Assembly (NCBI GenBank): GCA_964389475.1
Contig: CAYMFD010000020.1
Location: 1-42,359 of the forward strand
Origin: CAYMFD01 sp964389475
Lineage (GTDB): Bacteria; Bacteroidota; Bacteroidia; Chitinophagales; Saprospiraceae
DNA: 42,359 bases
Reading direction: 5' to 3'
The notes under the pieces are model-generated. The model made no database searches, had not been told where the DNA came from, and was given only the letters and a program-made list of their open reading frames with translations. Of the stretch, positions 25,405 to 33,218 are shown piece after piece (the first letter of the stretch is position 1; the number at the start of each line of letters is the position of its first letter). A program made the position numbers and the translations under genes.

Positions 25405-27321
25405 TCACCCTTCCAGCTCCTCGCTCAGCGTCTCCCACTCTAGCATCTTGTCGGTAAGTAAATCCTCGGACTCTTTGAAGGCCTTATTGACTGGGATAAA
25501 GTCGTCCGACTGGTAGAAGTCCGGCTGGCTCAGTTGTACGCGGTAGTCTTCGAGTTTCTTCTCTAGCTTTTCGATGTCTCGCTCTACAGTTTTGATCTTT
25601 TTCTCGACAGCACGACGTTGGTCGGCGGATAGTGTCGAGGCAGCGGGCATTTTAGCAGTAGGTTTGGCGGCAGCTTTAGCGGACTTTTGAAGCTCGACGG
25701 CACGCATGTTATCCAGCTTCTTCTTGCCGAGGTAGTACTCGATATCACCGAGGTACTCATGGAGTTCGCCATCTTTAAACTCGACGACCTTATCAGTCAA
25801 TCCACGTAGGAAGTCTCGATCGTGACTCACAACCAGTAAGGTGCCCGTATACTTCATGACGGCCTGCTTTAGGACCTCCTTGCTCTGTATGTCGAGGTGG
25901 TTGGTCGGCTCATCCAGTACGAGGAGGTTCGCCGGGTGCATGATAAGGCTAGCCATGGCGAGGCGGGCCCGCTCTCCGCCACTCAGGACGGAAACCTTCT
26001 TGTCTACATCCTCTCCACTAAAGAGGAAAGAACCCAATATCGTCCTTGCGCGACTACGCAGCTCCTCAGGTGCCCGATCTTCCATCGTCTGGAGGATGGT
26101 CATCTTTGGGTCTAGGAGTTCGCTCTGGTTCTGGGCATAGTACGATAGGTGCACATTGGTACCTATCTTGACATCACCCTCCGTCGCCTGTATCTGTTCG
26201 GTGAGGATCTTGGCGAGGGTCGTCTTACCCTGTCCATTCTGCCCGACAAAGGCAACTCGCTCATTACGTTCGATGCGGACGTCCACACCGGTTAAAACTT
26301 CTTTGGGGCCGTAGGACTTCTTGATATCCTTACCGAGTAATACCTCAAGGCCAGACCTAGGTACTTCGGCAAATCGGATATTCATCTGTCGCTCGTCCGT
26401 CGTCGGCACTTCGATCCGCTCTACCTTATCGAGCTGCTTCTTCATCGACTGGGCCATCTTGGTCTTAGTGGCCTTAGCCATAAAGCGGGTAATCGTCCGC
26501 TCCTTCTGGGCGATGTCTTTCTGCTGGTTTTCGTAGGCAGCTTGCGCCACCTCCATGCGTAGGGCTTTCTCGGACTTATACTTGACGTAGTTACCCTTAA
26601 AGTCGTTGAGCTTACCCAGCTCGATCTCTAGGATACGATTGCAGACATTATTGAGAAACTCCGTATCGTGGGTAATCAGGATGACGATACCTGTGTAGTC
26701 GAGGAGGTACTTCTCTAGCCACATGATTGACTCGATGTCGAGGTGGTTGGTCGGCTCATCCAGTAGCAGGAGGTCGGGCTCTTGGAGGAGGAGTTTAGCG
26801 AGCTCCACCCGCATCTTCCATCCACCACTGAGCTGGTCTATCCGCTTGGTGATGTCTAGCGGTGAGAAGCCAAGTCCCTTGAGTACTCGCTCTATCTTAC
26901 CCTCGAGTCCGTCTACATCGAGGACGCCTAGCTGCTCCGTGAGGTCACCCAGATCAGTGATCAGCTGCATATAGCCATCACTCTCGTAGTCGGTCCGTGT
27001 CTCTAGATGGTGGTTGATCTCATCAATCTTGGCCTGTACAATATTGATATGGTCAAAGGCCGACTCCGCCGCCTCCATCACCGTCAATGACTCATCCGCA
27101 TCGAGGTCTTGCTCTAGGTAGCCGATCGTCGTACCACTCGGCAACTCGACCTTACCGCCGTCACCTGTGATCTTACCTGATATAATCTTGAGCATGGTCG
27201 ACTTACCCGCTCCATTACGGCCTATCAGACCTATCCGCTCACGCTTACCTATCATAAAACTGATATGGTTAAATAGCGTACGATCACCGTACTTGAGGTG
27301 GATATCTCTTACGTAATACAT
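25405..27321 (-). CDS. ABC-F family ATPase (Uup/ABCF3-like)
   Basis: 638-residue soluble protein with two ABC domains in one chain and no membrane segments. The first has Walker A GRNGAGKST (about residue 36) and signature LSGGW; the second has GQNGQGKTT and LSGGERARLAMA. Both carry Walker B LLLDEPTNHLDI or LVLDEPTNHLDI. Between them is the linker that in ABC-F factors reaches the ribosomal P-site tRNA (IAQKERTITRFMAKATKTKMAQ). A C-terminal Lys/Glu-rich coiled coil of about 80 residues resembles Uup. ABC-F proteins act on stalled or assembling ribosomes; some give antibiotic resistance, but nothing here points to that. It has its own promoter. Confidence 0.93.
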   Translation of the reverse strand: MYYVRDIHLKYGDRTLFNHISFMIGKRERIGLIGRNGAGKSTMLKIISGKITGDGGKVELPSGTTIGYLEQDLDADESLTVMEAAESAFDHINIVQAKIDEINHHLETRTDYESDGYMQLITDLGDLTEQLGVLDVDGLEGKIERVLKGLGFSPLDITKRIDQLSGGWKMRVELAKLLLQEPDLLLLDEPTNHLDIESIMWLEKYLLDYTGIVILITHDTEFLNNVCNRILEIELGKLNDFKGNYVKYKSEKALRMEVAQAAYENQQKDIAQKERTITRFMAKATKTKMAQSMKKQLDKVERIEVPTTDERQMNIRFAEVPRSGLEVLLGKDIKKSYGPKEVLTGVDVRIERNERVAFVGQNGQGKTTLAKILTEQIQATEGDVKIGTNVHLSYYAQNQSELLDPKMTILQTMEDRAPEELRSRARTILGSFLFSGEDVDKKVSVLSGGERARLAMASLIMHPANLLVLDEPTNHLDIQSKEVLKQAVMKYTGTLLVVSHDRDFLRGLTDKVVEFKDGELHEYLGDIEYYLGKKKLDNMRAVELQKSAKAAAKPTAKMPAASTLSADQRRAVEKKIKTVERDIEKLEKKLEDYRVQLSQPDFYQSDDFIPVNKAFKESEDLLTDKMLEWETLSEELEG

Positions 27322-27357
27322 AGTGGGCGGAACCTAGTGTGGTGTTTTAAAAAGCCG

Positions 27358-27385
27358 CAAAGATAGATGTTTAGGATTGTCTCAA
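27358..27385 (-). promoter_or_regulatory. promoter of the ABC-F gene
   Basis: On the minus strand TTG (27383-27385), a 17-nt spacer and TATCTTTG (27358-27365) match the Bacteroidota promoter, 36 nt before the ATG at 27321. Confidence 0.6.
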
Positions 27386-27418
27386 TGGAGAGTGGCGAGA
27401 TATCAGATTGTCAAAAGT

Positions 27419-27512
27419 ACATTGTAGCCTGCAAGGCGGGAGCCTTTGCCTACAATAATCTTAGCTTCGACATGAAGAAGGACCCATCACTTCGACATGT
27501 TCAGTACATCGC
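27419..27512 (+). repeat. 94-bp direct repeat, copy A
   Basis: Begins ACATTGTAGCCTGCAAGG and ends CAGTACATCGC. It is the same length as copy B at 27728-27821, with 8 differences by eye (about 91% identity) and no gaps. The last 23 bp (27490-27512) match a REP-like core. Confidence 0.85.
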
Positions 27513-27614
27513 CCAAACCTTCACATGAAAAGCCTGCCTGCCCCTTCGGTAGGGAAGGGCTTACGAGGCGACTTGTGAAAGTGATTGGCTATCGTGTGAC
27601 TATAGCCAGTTTCT

Positions 27615-27671
27615 AAATTGTGTCGATAGTGAACTTTCAATCTTAGCTTGGGACCTGACAGCACACAATTT
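27615..27671. repeat. inverted repeat between the two direct repeats
   Basis: AAATTGTGT (27615-27623) and ACACAATTT (27663-27671), perfect 9-bp arms 39 nt apart. A further 7-bp arm pair, TGGCTAT and ATAGCCA, lies near 27583-27607. Function is unknown. Confidence 0.4.
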
Positions 27672-27727
27672 CTTCCCCCTTTTTAGGAGGGGGACCGAGG
27701 GGGAGGTTTTCGGGGCATTTTGATTTA

Positions 27728-27821
27728 ACATTGTAGCCTTCAAGGTGGGAGCCTTTGCCTTAAATAATCTGAGCTTCGACGTGAAGAAGGACCCATCACT
27801 TCGGCATGCTCAGTACATCGC
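27728..27821 (+). repeat. 94-bp direct repeat, copy B
   Basis: Second copy of the unit at 27419-27512, 309 bp downstream in the same orientation. The right end is CTTCGGCATGCTCAGTACATCGC-like (27799-27821). Confidence 0.85.
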
Positions 27822-28282
27822 GGCAACTTCTTTTTATTAATTGTTGTGAGTTGTTTATCTCTTGTTCTTTGTAACAGGATTGAAAAAAGAGGTTTGTCTG
27901 CCGTTTGCGCCGTCGGGGTAGAACCCACTACGGCTAACTCTAACTTGAGTGGAGAAGTTATCTAAAATAGCCGTAGGTATAGAATGAAAGTTAGTAGCAG
28001 TCAGTACCTGTCAAAATACAGAGATAGCCATCAGCACCCGCAAATGTGCGATTGAGGAAAGCTTCAATACAAATCATAGCACACCAAATAAGTTGGATGA
28101 GTCAAAACAATATGAGCCATCAATGGCTTATCCTCAAAAAAGCAATTTGCACAGGTGCAGAGCGGCGGTTTTGATCTCGATTTGAACTTATTTAGGGCCT
28201 TGAAGCTCAAAATAATTATCTAATACCTACCCCGTATAGATCGATCAAAAATCTCCTTATTTTGATAGGATTTTTGCCTCCA

Positions 28283-28345
28283 CTTCGATAAACTCAGTGC
28301 ATCGCTTTTGATCCGGCAAAAGAGGCGCTGCTTTGAGCTTGTCGA
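28283..28345. repeat. REP-like dyad related to the ends of the 94-bp repeats
   Basis: 28283-28305 matches the last 23 bp of repeat copy A at 18 of 23 positions. Inside the element TCGATAAACTCA (28285-28296) is a near-complement (10 of 12) of TGAGCTTGTCGA (28334-28345). Between them is a smaller CTTTTG/CAAAAG hairpin. The overall form is that of a repetitive extragenic palindrome. Confidence 0.5.
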
Positions 28346-28419
28346 TGTGTCGTCTGTCCGGCGAAACGGACATAAAAGTGAGTTCTTGTCACGAATCAAT
28401 ATCCCATAGATACCCCCAC

Positions 28420-28995
28420 CTAATTATACCTAATCTGATCCGGCATTTGGCCAATCACACCATAGGTATCTCCTTTGTGCCCGAGCACATCACCCCACAA
28501 CTTCTTGGGCTTACTCTTCCACAGGTAATTGGCAAACATGTCCGTCTTGATCCAGCTACCGGACTCCATCTCTGCCTTGAGCTGAAACTCCGACCAGCCA
28601 CTATAGCCGACGAAGAAACGGATGCTCTCGGGCTTGATCAGCTCTGAGCGGATGAGGAACTTGAGCTTCTCGAAATTACCACCCCAGAATACGCCAGGCA
28701 CCACCTGCGAACTATCGTCTAGTATATCACCGGCACTGTGTAAGTAGTGGATGGTATCTGTCGCGACTGGGCCGCCGAAAAACACCTGACTATCGAAGTC
28801 GGGAAAATCAGCGATGAGGTCATTGATCTGCATATCGATGGGCTTATTAATCACAAAGCCTACCGTACCTTTAGTATCGTCATGCTCGGTGATGACGATG
28901 GCACTACGCCTAAAGTTGCCGTCAAGCATAAACGGCTCGGCGAGCAGCATGTCGCCTACATTGATCTGTATGTCGTCTTCTGTACGACTAGGCAT
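28420..28995 (-). CDS. YqgE/AlgH (UPF0301) family protein
   Basis: 191-residue cytoplasmic protein of the YqgE/AlgH family, whose biochemical role is not settled. Typical segments are VGDMLLAEPFML, RRSAIVITEHDD, GTVGFVINKP, VFFGGPVATDTIHYLH, FVGYSGWSEFQLKAEM and the GSWI region. The ATG at 28995 is preferred; a TTG nine bases further upstream is also in frame. The start overlaps the fabD stop by 8 bp (ATGCCTAG), so the two genes are co-translated. It lies last in its operon, before the repeat region. Confidence 0.92.
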   Translation of the reverse strand: MPSRTEDDIQINVGDMLLAEPFMLDGNFRRSAIVITEHDDTKGTVGFVINKPIDMQINDLIADFPDFDSQVFFGGPVATDTIHYLHSAGDILDDSSQVVPGVFWGGNFEKLKFLIRSELIKPESIRFFVGYSGWSEFQLKAEMESGSWIKTDMFANYLWKSKPKKLWGDVLGHKGDTYGVIGQMPDQIRYN

Positions 28996-29881
28996 CTTGG
29001 TCAATGAGTTTGTGAGACGAGACGCTGCGGTCTATCTTACGGATCAGGCCAGACAACACCTTACCATTACCGCCACACTCGTAGAAGTTATCCACGCCGT
29101 CAGCAATCATCGCCTGTACAGACTGTGTCCATCTTACAGAGCCTGTGAGCTGCGCTTTGAGGTTGGCCTTGATCTCCGCAATATCGGTAGAGGCCTTTCC
29201 TGTTACGTTTTGGTATATCGGGCAGTTGACCGCCGTGAATGTTGTCGTATCTATCGCAGCGCTGAGACGGTCCTGTGCACTCTGCATGAGCGGACTATGA
29301 AATGCGCCTCCAACGGGTAGCGGCAAGGCTCTTTTAGCACCTCTCGCTTTGGCCTCCTCGCAAGCCTGGCCGATCGCCTCTACAGCTCCACTGACTACCA
29401 GCTGTCCTGGGCAGTTATAGTTAGCAGCGACGATCACACCATCGACATCCTCGCACAACTGCTCGACATCTGCATCCGCCATGCCTAGTATTGCGGCCAT
29501 AGTGCCTGGTACATCATCACAAGCTGCCTGCATAGCAAATGCCCGCTCCTTGACTAGGCGTAGACCGTCTTGCCATGTGAAGGCGCCTGCTGCAAAGAGG
29601 GCACTAAACTCCCCCAGCGAGTGACCAGCAACGGCGTCCGCACCTGGTCGTCCGCTCGCTATAAAGTCTGCCACAGAATGCAGGTATATGGCTGGCTGCG
29701 TAACCTTGGTCTGGCGTAGTGCCTCGGCATCCCCGTTACACATAACGTCCTGGACATCATAGCCGAGTATCTCACTCGCCTCCGCAAAGAATGCATCCGC
29801 ATCCGCTAGTCTAGCCTTGATATCATTACCTGCACCCACGTACTGGGCTCCCTGTCCTGGAAAAACGATTGCTTTGCTCAT
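28988..29881 (-). CDS. fabD: malonyl-CoA:ACP transacylase
   Basis: 297-residue enzyme that loads malonyl groups onto acyl carrier protein for fatty-acid synthesis. Landmarks are FPGQGAQYVG near the N-terminus, the nucleophile Ser88 in GHSLGE (86-91), the malonate-binding arginine in LRLVKERAFAMQ, the catalytic histidine in GGAFHSPLM and the late NFYECGGNGKVLSGL. The start at 29881 is chosen because the family begins KAIVFPGQG; an upstream in-frame start at 29926 would add 15 residues. A -7 promoter box sits just 4 nt upstream. Co-translated with yqgE. Confidence 0.96.
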   Translation of the reverse strand: MSKAIVFPGQGAQYVGAGNDIKARLADADAFFAEASEILGYDVQDVMCNGDAEALRQTKVTQPAIYLHSVADFIASGRPGADAVAGHSLGEFSALFAAGAFTWQDGLRLVKERAFAMQAACDDVPGTMAAILGMADADVEQLCEDVDGVIVAANYNCPGQLVVSGAVEAIGQACEEAKARGAKRALPLPVGGAFHSPLMQSAQDRLSAAIDTTTFTAVNCPIYQNVTGKASTDIAEIKANLKAQLTGSVRWTQSVQAMIADGVDNFYECGGNGKVLSGLIRKIDRSVSSHKLIDQDA

Positions 29882-29885
29882 ACGG

Positions 29886-29893
29886 CAAAGATA
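29886..29893 (-). promoter_or_regulatory. -7 box directly before fabD
   Basis: TATCTTTG on the minus strand is an exact TAnnTTTG box and ends 4 nt before the fabD ATG. Transcription would start at or next to the A of the start codon. No -33 TTG is evident. Confidence 0.45.
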
Positions 29894-29979
29894 ATATCTG
29901 CTGGTATATGTGGCGGAGAATAACATTTCTGTGACATCCGTTAGACCGACGCAGGAAGCATGATCTCGACACTCGCTTG

Positions 29980-30348
29980 TTAAGTTGGGTTGTTAGAAAT
30001 TGGCAATGATCCTATTTCCAAGCAAGCGAACTTTTCATATTCTATCTTGGTCACAAAGTCTTTTATGTCGTTGGAATACGCGGATATTATTTTTGCTATG
30101 TTATCTGTTGACATATTTCCAATCCGAATCCAAATTATTTTTGGCGGATGTCCAAATAGATTGGCAAGTTCATAAAAGTCTGCATCGAAGGTGACAATTG
30201 TGTAGCCATCACGTTGACAGTATTTTCTTATCTCTTTATCAGATTTACCATTCAGTCCTACAGTTGAAGTGTGAATGGACTCGGGAAATATGCTCTCAAT
30301 CTTTGTAATAATTCGATAAGATATATAGAGGTCGAAGAATAGTTTCAC
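29980..30348 (-). CDS. DUF5615 PIN-like toxin (VapC45-like)
   Basis: 122 residues starting at GTG 30348. It is a small PIN-like domain of the DUF5615 family, usually the ribonuclease-type toxin paired with DUF433 antitoxins. Acidic candidates are Asp6, Asp37 (KSDKEI), Asp55 and Asp57 (TFDADF). The family's usual N-terminal DENLS-like segment reads DLYIS here, lacking the Glu/Asn pair. The start overlaps the antitoxin stop by 4 bp (GTGA). The gene is AT-rich compared with fabD, suggesting acquisition. Toxicity is inferred from the family. Confidence 0.8.
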   Translation of the reverse strand: MKLFFDLYISYRIITKIESIFPESIHTSTVGLNGKSDKEIRKYCQRDGYTIVTFDADFYELANLFGHPPKIIWIRIGNMSTDNIAKIISAYSNDIKDFVTKIEYEKFACLEIGSLPISNNPT

Positions 30349-30569
30349 GATGCAATTCTAATATTCTGCTCTTTTTCAGCCGCATATCGTAAACACGATT
30401 GAATTGATTCTTTCTTTAATTCTGGGTAATCTTGCAAGATGTCACCAATGGACATTTCATTAGCTAGCCAATTGAGTACTTCATAAACACTTATTCTTGT
30501 TCCCTTAATAATTGGTCTACCAAATCGAACACTAGGATCGATCACGATATATTCTCTATAGTTTACCAT
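30345..30569 (-). CDS. DUF433 antitoxin (VapB45-like)
   Basis: 74-residue protein matching the DUF433 pattern: VIDPSVRFGRPIIKGTRISV, then ANEMSIGDILQDYPELKKESI and LRYAAEKE. DUF433 proteins form a winged-helix-like fold, neutralise the DUF5615 partner and probably repress the shared promoter. It is first in the two-gene module, with the toxin overlapping by 4 bp. The ATG at 30569 is the only reasonable start. Confidence 0.87.
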   Translation of the reverse strand: MVNYREYIVIDPSVRFGRPIIKGTRISVYEVLNWLANEMSIGDILQDYPELKKESIQSCLRYAAEKEQNIRIAS

Positions 30570-31013
30570 ATTTCTACGTAAAATCTTAAAAGCAGTGTTT
30601 TAATTCAATCGTGCTTTTTCTTTTCTCAAGCCGTCCCTAGTTTACTTCTTAGGCCTCACAATACCCTCAACTTTTCTACTCTTGGCCTGCACTATAGCTT
30701 ACGACTATTCACTTAGTAATAGCCATCGTGAGCAACCGCTGATCTTACCGTCCCATAGTACCTGACGGGAGTTAAAAATAAGCCTTGTCATCCATTTGTG
30801 CAACATGAGGTACTGATGACCTACCATAATGCTTAAGTCCCTAGTATGACTATATGCTAGAGATCTGATCGCTTAGAGCTATGTGATCTCTTTACATACC
30901 CTTACATACTCAAGTACTTGCTTTCTGACGATCATAGGTACGAGGATGGCATCGTGCCGTAAGTACGCTTAGAGAGACAGCTATCGCGAAAGCAGCGTCC
31001 CCCTCTCCTACCC
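30570..31013. other. intergenic region
   Basis: About 440 bp between the toxin-antitoxin module and the YitT-family gene. I see no ORF, RNA gene or strong terminator. A weak dyad, AGAGATC (30859-30865) and GATCTCT (30885-30891), is the only structure. The right end near 30570-30620 should hold the antitoxin promoter. Confidence 0.35.
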
Positions 31014-31892
31014 TTAAAAGACATTCTTACGCAGTGGCTCCGGCTTTCTACCTCCCTGTACGGCATTGACATCAAACTCTATGACAAAGGCATTTACATC
31101 GTGGCGCTGGATGATACGGTAAGCCCGCTTGATATACAGCCTATTGACCACGGTCTGTAGCAGGGGTCGCTCGTAGGTGAGTCCGCCACGACCATAGCCG
31201 GCATCTACACGTAGCAGCGAGACACCTACGCCTATCTCGTCGATGATATCTGCCTTGATACTCGCATACTGGTCAGAGGATACCTGTAGACCGATGTAGT
31301 CCTCAAATCCTACGATCACACGATCGGTCACCTGAGCCGTGACAAGGTAGGTGACGATGCCGTACATGGCGATCTCCACGGATAAGATAGCGGCGGCCGC
31401 AGCGAAGATTATCACATTGATCGTCAAGATGACCGAGGCGATCGACACCCCAAAGCGATCGTGGATATAGATACCCAACACCTCCGATCCGTCGAGAACG
31501 GCACCCGCTCGTATAGCCAAGCCTATGCCTATCCCTAGGAATAGACCGCCGAATACGGAGATCAGCAACTTATCATCCGTCAGCTGAAACTCTGGTACCA
31601 GTAGGAGGGCGATACTCAGGCCCGTGATCGTAGCAATAGATCGCAGGGCTATCCATGTATTGAGAGCCCGAAAGGCCAGGACGATAAAGGGAACACTCAG
31701 ACCCATGATGAGGAGGGATAGACTCATACCTGTCGTGGCCGAGAGGAGTATGGCTAGACCCGTGACGCCACCGTCCAAGAAGTCATTGGGCAGGAGGAAG
31801 CCCTTGAGGCCTACGGTGGCACTAGCTGTGGCTAGCACGAGTACGACTACCGTCCATAGGTGGCTCAGTAAGGGACTTATCTTTCTCATCAT
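31014..31892 (-). CDS. YitT family membrane protein (DUF161/DUF2179)
   Basis: About 292 residues from ATG 31892 (a second ATG follows directly at 31889). Longer in-frame readings overlap the TPR gene and are unlikely. Five to six hydrophobic helices occupy residues 10-200, with the family signature GFLLPNDFLDGGVTGLAILL and GLAIRAGAVLDGSEVLGI. A C-terminal soluble DUF2179 domain follows (QVTDRVIVGFEDYIGLQVSS, VSLLRVDAGYGRGGLTYERPLLQTVVNR). The physiological role of YitT proteins is not established. It begins 19 bp after the TPR gene and is likely co-transcribed with it. Confidence 0.9.
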   Translation of the reverse strand: MMRKISPLLSHLWTVVVLVLATASATVGLKGFLLPNDFLDGGVTGLAILLSATTGMSLSLLIMGLSVPFIVLAFRALNTWIALRSIATITGLSIALLLVPEFQLTDDKLLISVFGGLFLGIGIGLAIRAGAVLDGSEVLGIYIHDRFGVSIASVILTINVIIFAAAAAILSVEIAMYGIVTYLVTAQVTDRVIVGFEDYIGLQVSSDQYASIKADIIDEIGVGVSLLRVDAGYGRGGLTYERPLLQTVVNRLYIKRAYRIIQRHDVNAFVIEFDVNAVQGGRKPEPLRKNVF

Positions 31893-31911
31893 AAGGGGCA
31901 GGTATCTAGTA

Positions 31912-33102
31912 CTAGCGGCACATAAACAAGCTGATATCCGACGCTGGGCCGCTATAACCATTGAGTAGGCTCTGGTCGATATCGGCACAGCCATCCTCTA
32001 CTTCCTCGCCGAGCAGCTTGGCCAGGCCGCGGTTAAATAGCGCATCTGCATCCTCTGGGTAGGCATCTAGGTAACGATCAAAGTCCGTGATAGCTTTATC
32101 ATACTCGCCGTAGATCAGGTATATACCGCCTCGGGTGTAGTAGTTCTCTACGAGATCACGATTGAGGTCGATTGCTCTGCCTACCTCCTGCATGGCTAGG
32201 CTATAGTTGCCCGTGGTCTTAAGGAGGGCGGCATAGTTAACGTGGAGCTGTGGCATGTCATTGTCGAGCTTACTGGCCTTGGCGTAGTAGCGAGTAGCGG
32301 CATTGATGTCGCCCATCCGTTCTTTGAGTTTTGCCTTGGCGAACAGGGTCTTAGTAGAGGCCGCATTGAGCTCTAGAGCCCTATCGAAGTCCTCCGCACT
32401 CCGCTCCTCAGCGCCTAGTTGCTTGTAGACGATGGCCCTGTTATGATAAGCAACAGCGAAGTCTGGATTGAGCTCTATAGCATTGCTAAAGTGTACGATG
32501 GCTGCCTCTAGGTCACCCTTGCGGAGGTCGATGACGCCATGGAGGTCTTCGCTCAATGCGGAGACACTACTCTGTATCTCTAGGATGTAGAGGTAGTTTA
32601 ATGCGGAGTCTAGCCTGCCAGACTGGATAGACCGCACAGCAAGGTCCAAGAAGGACAAGTCAACGGGTGGTAGCTCCCCACCATTGAGCAGTTGCATATA
32701 GTCGACGGAGAGGACTAGATCCTTCTCAAAGGCATCCGCCTCCTCCAGATACGGCGTTACTCCCATCTCAAAAGTCCGTAGCGCCAGTTGGTTTTTACGA
32801 AAATCTGGATTGTGATAAAGCATCGCATAGGGATTGAGGGATAGCGCCTTTGCGATATCACGCCTACTCTCCTTTACCCGACCGATGGCGCTGTAGAGCT
32901 GAGCCCGCTTCATCAGTGCCTCGATATTATTTGCGTCGATATCAATGGCCTGCGAATACATCCGCTCGGCCTCCTCGTAGAGTGTGCTCGCCATAGCATT
33001 ATCACCCCCACTTATAAGGCTAGTAACATCCTGTGCTACTGCGATATGTACGGCTGAGACTAGACTTATCACTAGCATGGTTGTTAAAAAACGGTCTTTC
33101 AT
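31912..33102 (-). CDS. secreted TPR-repeat protein
   Basis: 396 residues with a signal peptide (LVISLVSAVHIAVAQ, cleavage near residue 24) and tetratricopeptide repeats along most of its length. Examples are YEEAERMYSQAIDIDANN, LEAAIVHFSNAIELNPDF, AVAYHNRAIVYKQLG and YDKAITDFDRYLDAYPED. The middle section (about 105-180) is less repeat-like. TPR proteins of this kind are periplasmic or outer-membrane-associated scaffolds; the partner is unknown. Two cysteines near the end (DGCADIDQSLL and LFMCR) may pair. It is divergent from the photolyase-related gene. Confidence 0.88.
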   Translation of the reverse strand: MKDRFLTTMLVISLVSAVHIAVAQDVTSLISGGDNAMASTLYEEAERMYSQAIDIDANNIEALMKRAQLYSAIGRVKESRRDIAKALSLNPYAMLYHNPDFRKNQLALRTFEMGVTPYLEEADAFEKDLVLSVDYMQLLNGGELPPVDLSFLDLAVRSIQSGRLDSALNYLYILEIQSSVSALSEDLHGVIDLRKGDLEAAIVHFSNAIELNPDFAVAYHNRAIVYKQLGAEERSAEDFDRALELNAASTKTLFAKAKLKERMGDINAATRYYAKASKLDNDMPQLHVNYAALLKTTGNYSLAMQEVGRAIDLNRDLVENYYTRGGIYLIYGEYDKAITDFDRYLDAYPEDADALFNRGLAKLLGEEVEDGCADIDQSLLNGYSGPASDISLFMCR

Positions 33103-33218
33103 ATCTTCAAAATAATAGTTATACTATCAACAGTAAAAGTTAAGCTATAGTTCTCATAACGGTGGGCAGTTATGAGATAGACTTAAACCAACTCAGGCGA
33201 CTTCCCGTTTGGCACTAC

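Larger units (their letters stand above)
27386..28419. other. gene-free region with repeats
   Basis: About 1 kb upstream of the ABC-F gene and downstream of yqgE. It holds two 94-bp direct repeats, an inverted repeat between them and a REP-like dyad, all listed separately. It also has C-rich and G-rich short runs (CCCCCTTTTTAGGAGGGGG near 27675). Frames of about 60-100 codons exist, but they track the repeats or run antisense to yqgE and have no family resemblance. No RNA gene is recognised. Confidence 0.5.

Noticed and set aside
27740..27928. 62-codon minus-strand frame in the repeat region
   Set aside because: Covers one 94-bp repeat copy and lacks any protein-like pattern.
27419..28345. 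CRISPR array or insertion sequence
   Set aside because: Only two long repeats with unequal context, no regular spacers, no transposase frame and no cas gene nearby.
28814..29320. 168-codon plus-strand frame opposite fabD and yqgE
   Set aside because: Both minus-strand genes carry full catalytic or family motifs; the frame has none.
30570..31013. tRNA or other RNA gene
   Set aside because: No T-loop-like GTTCGA motif or cloverleaf arms; only a weak 7-bp dyad.
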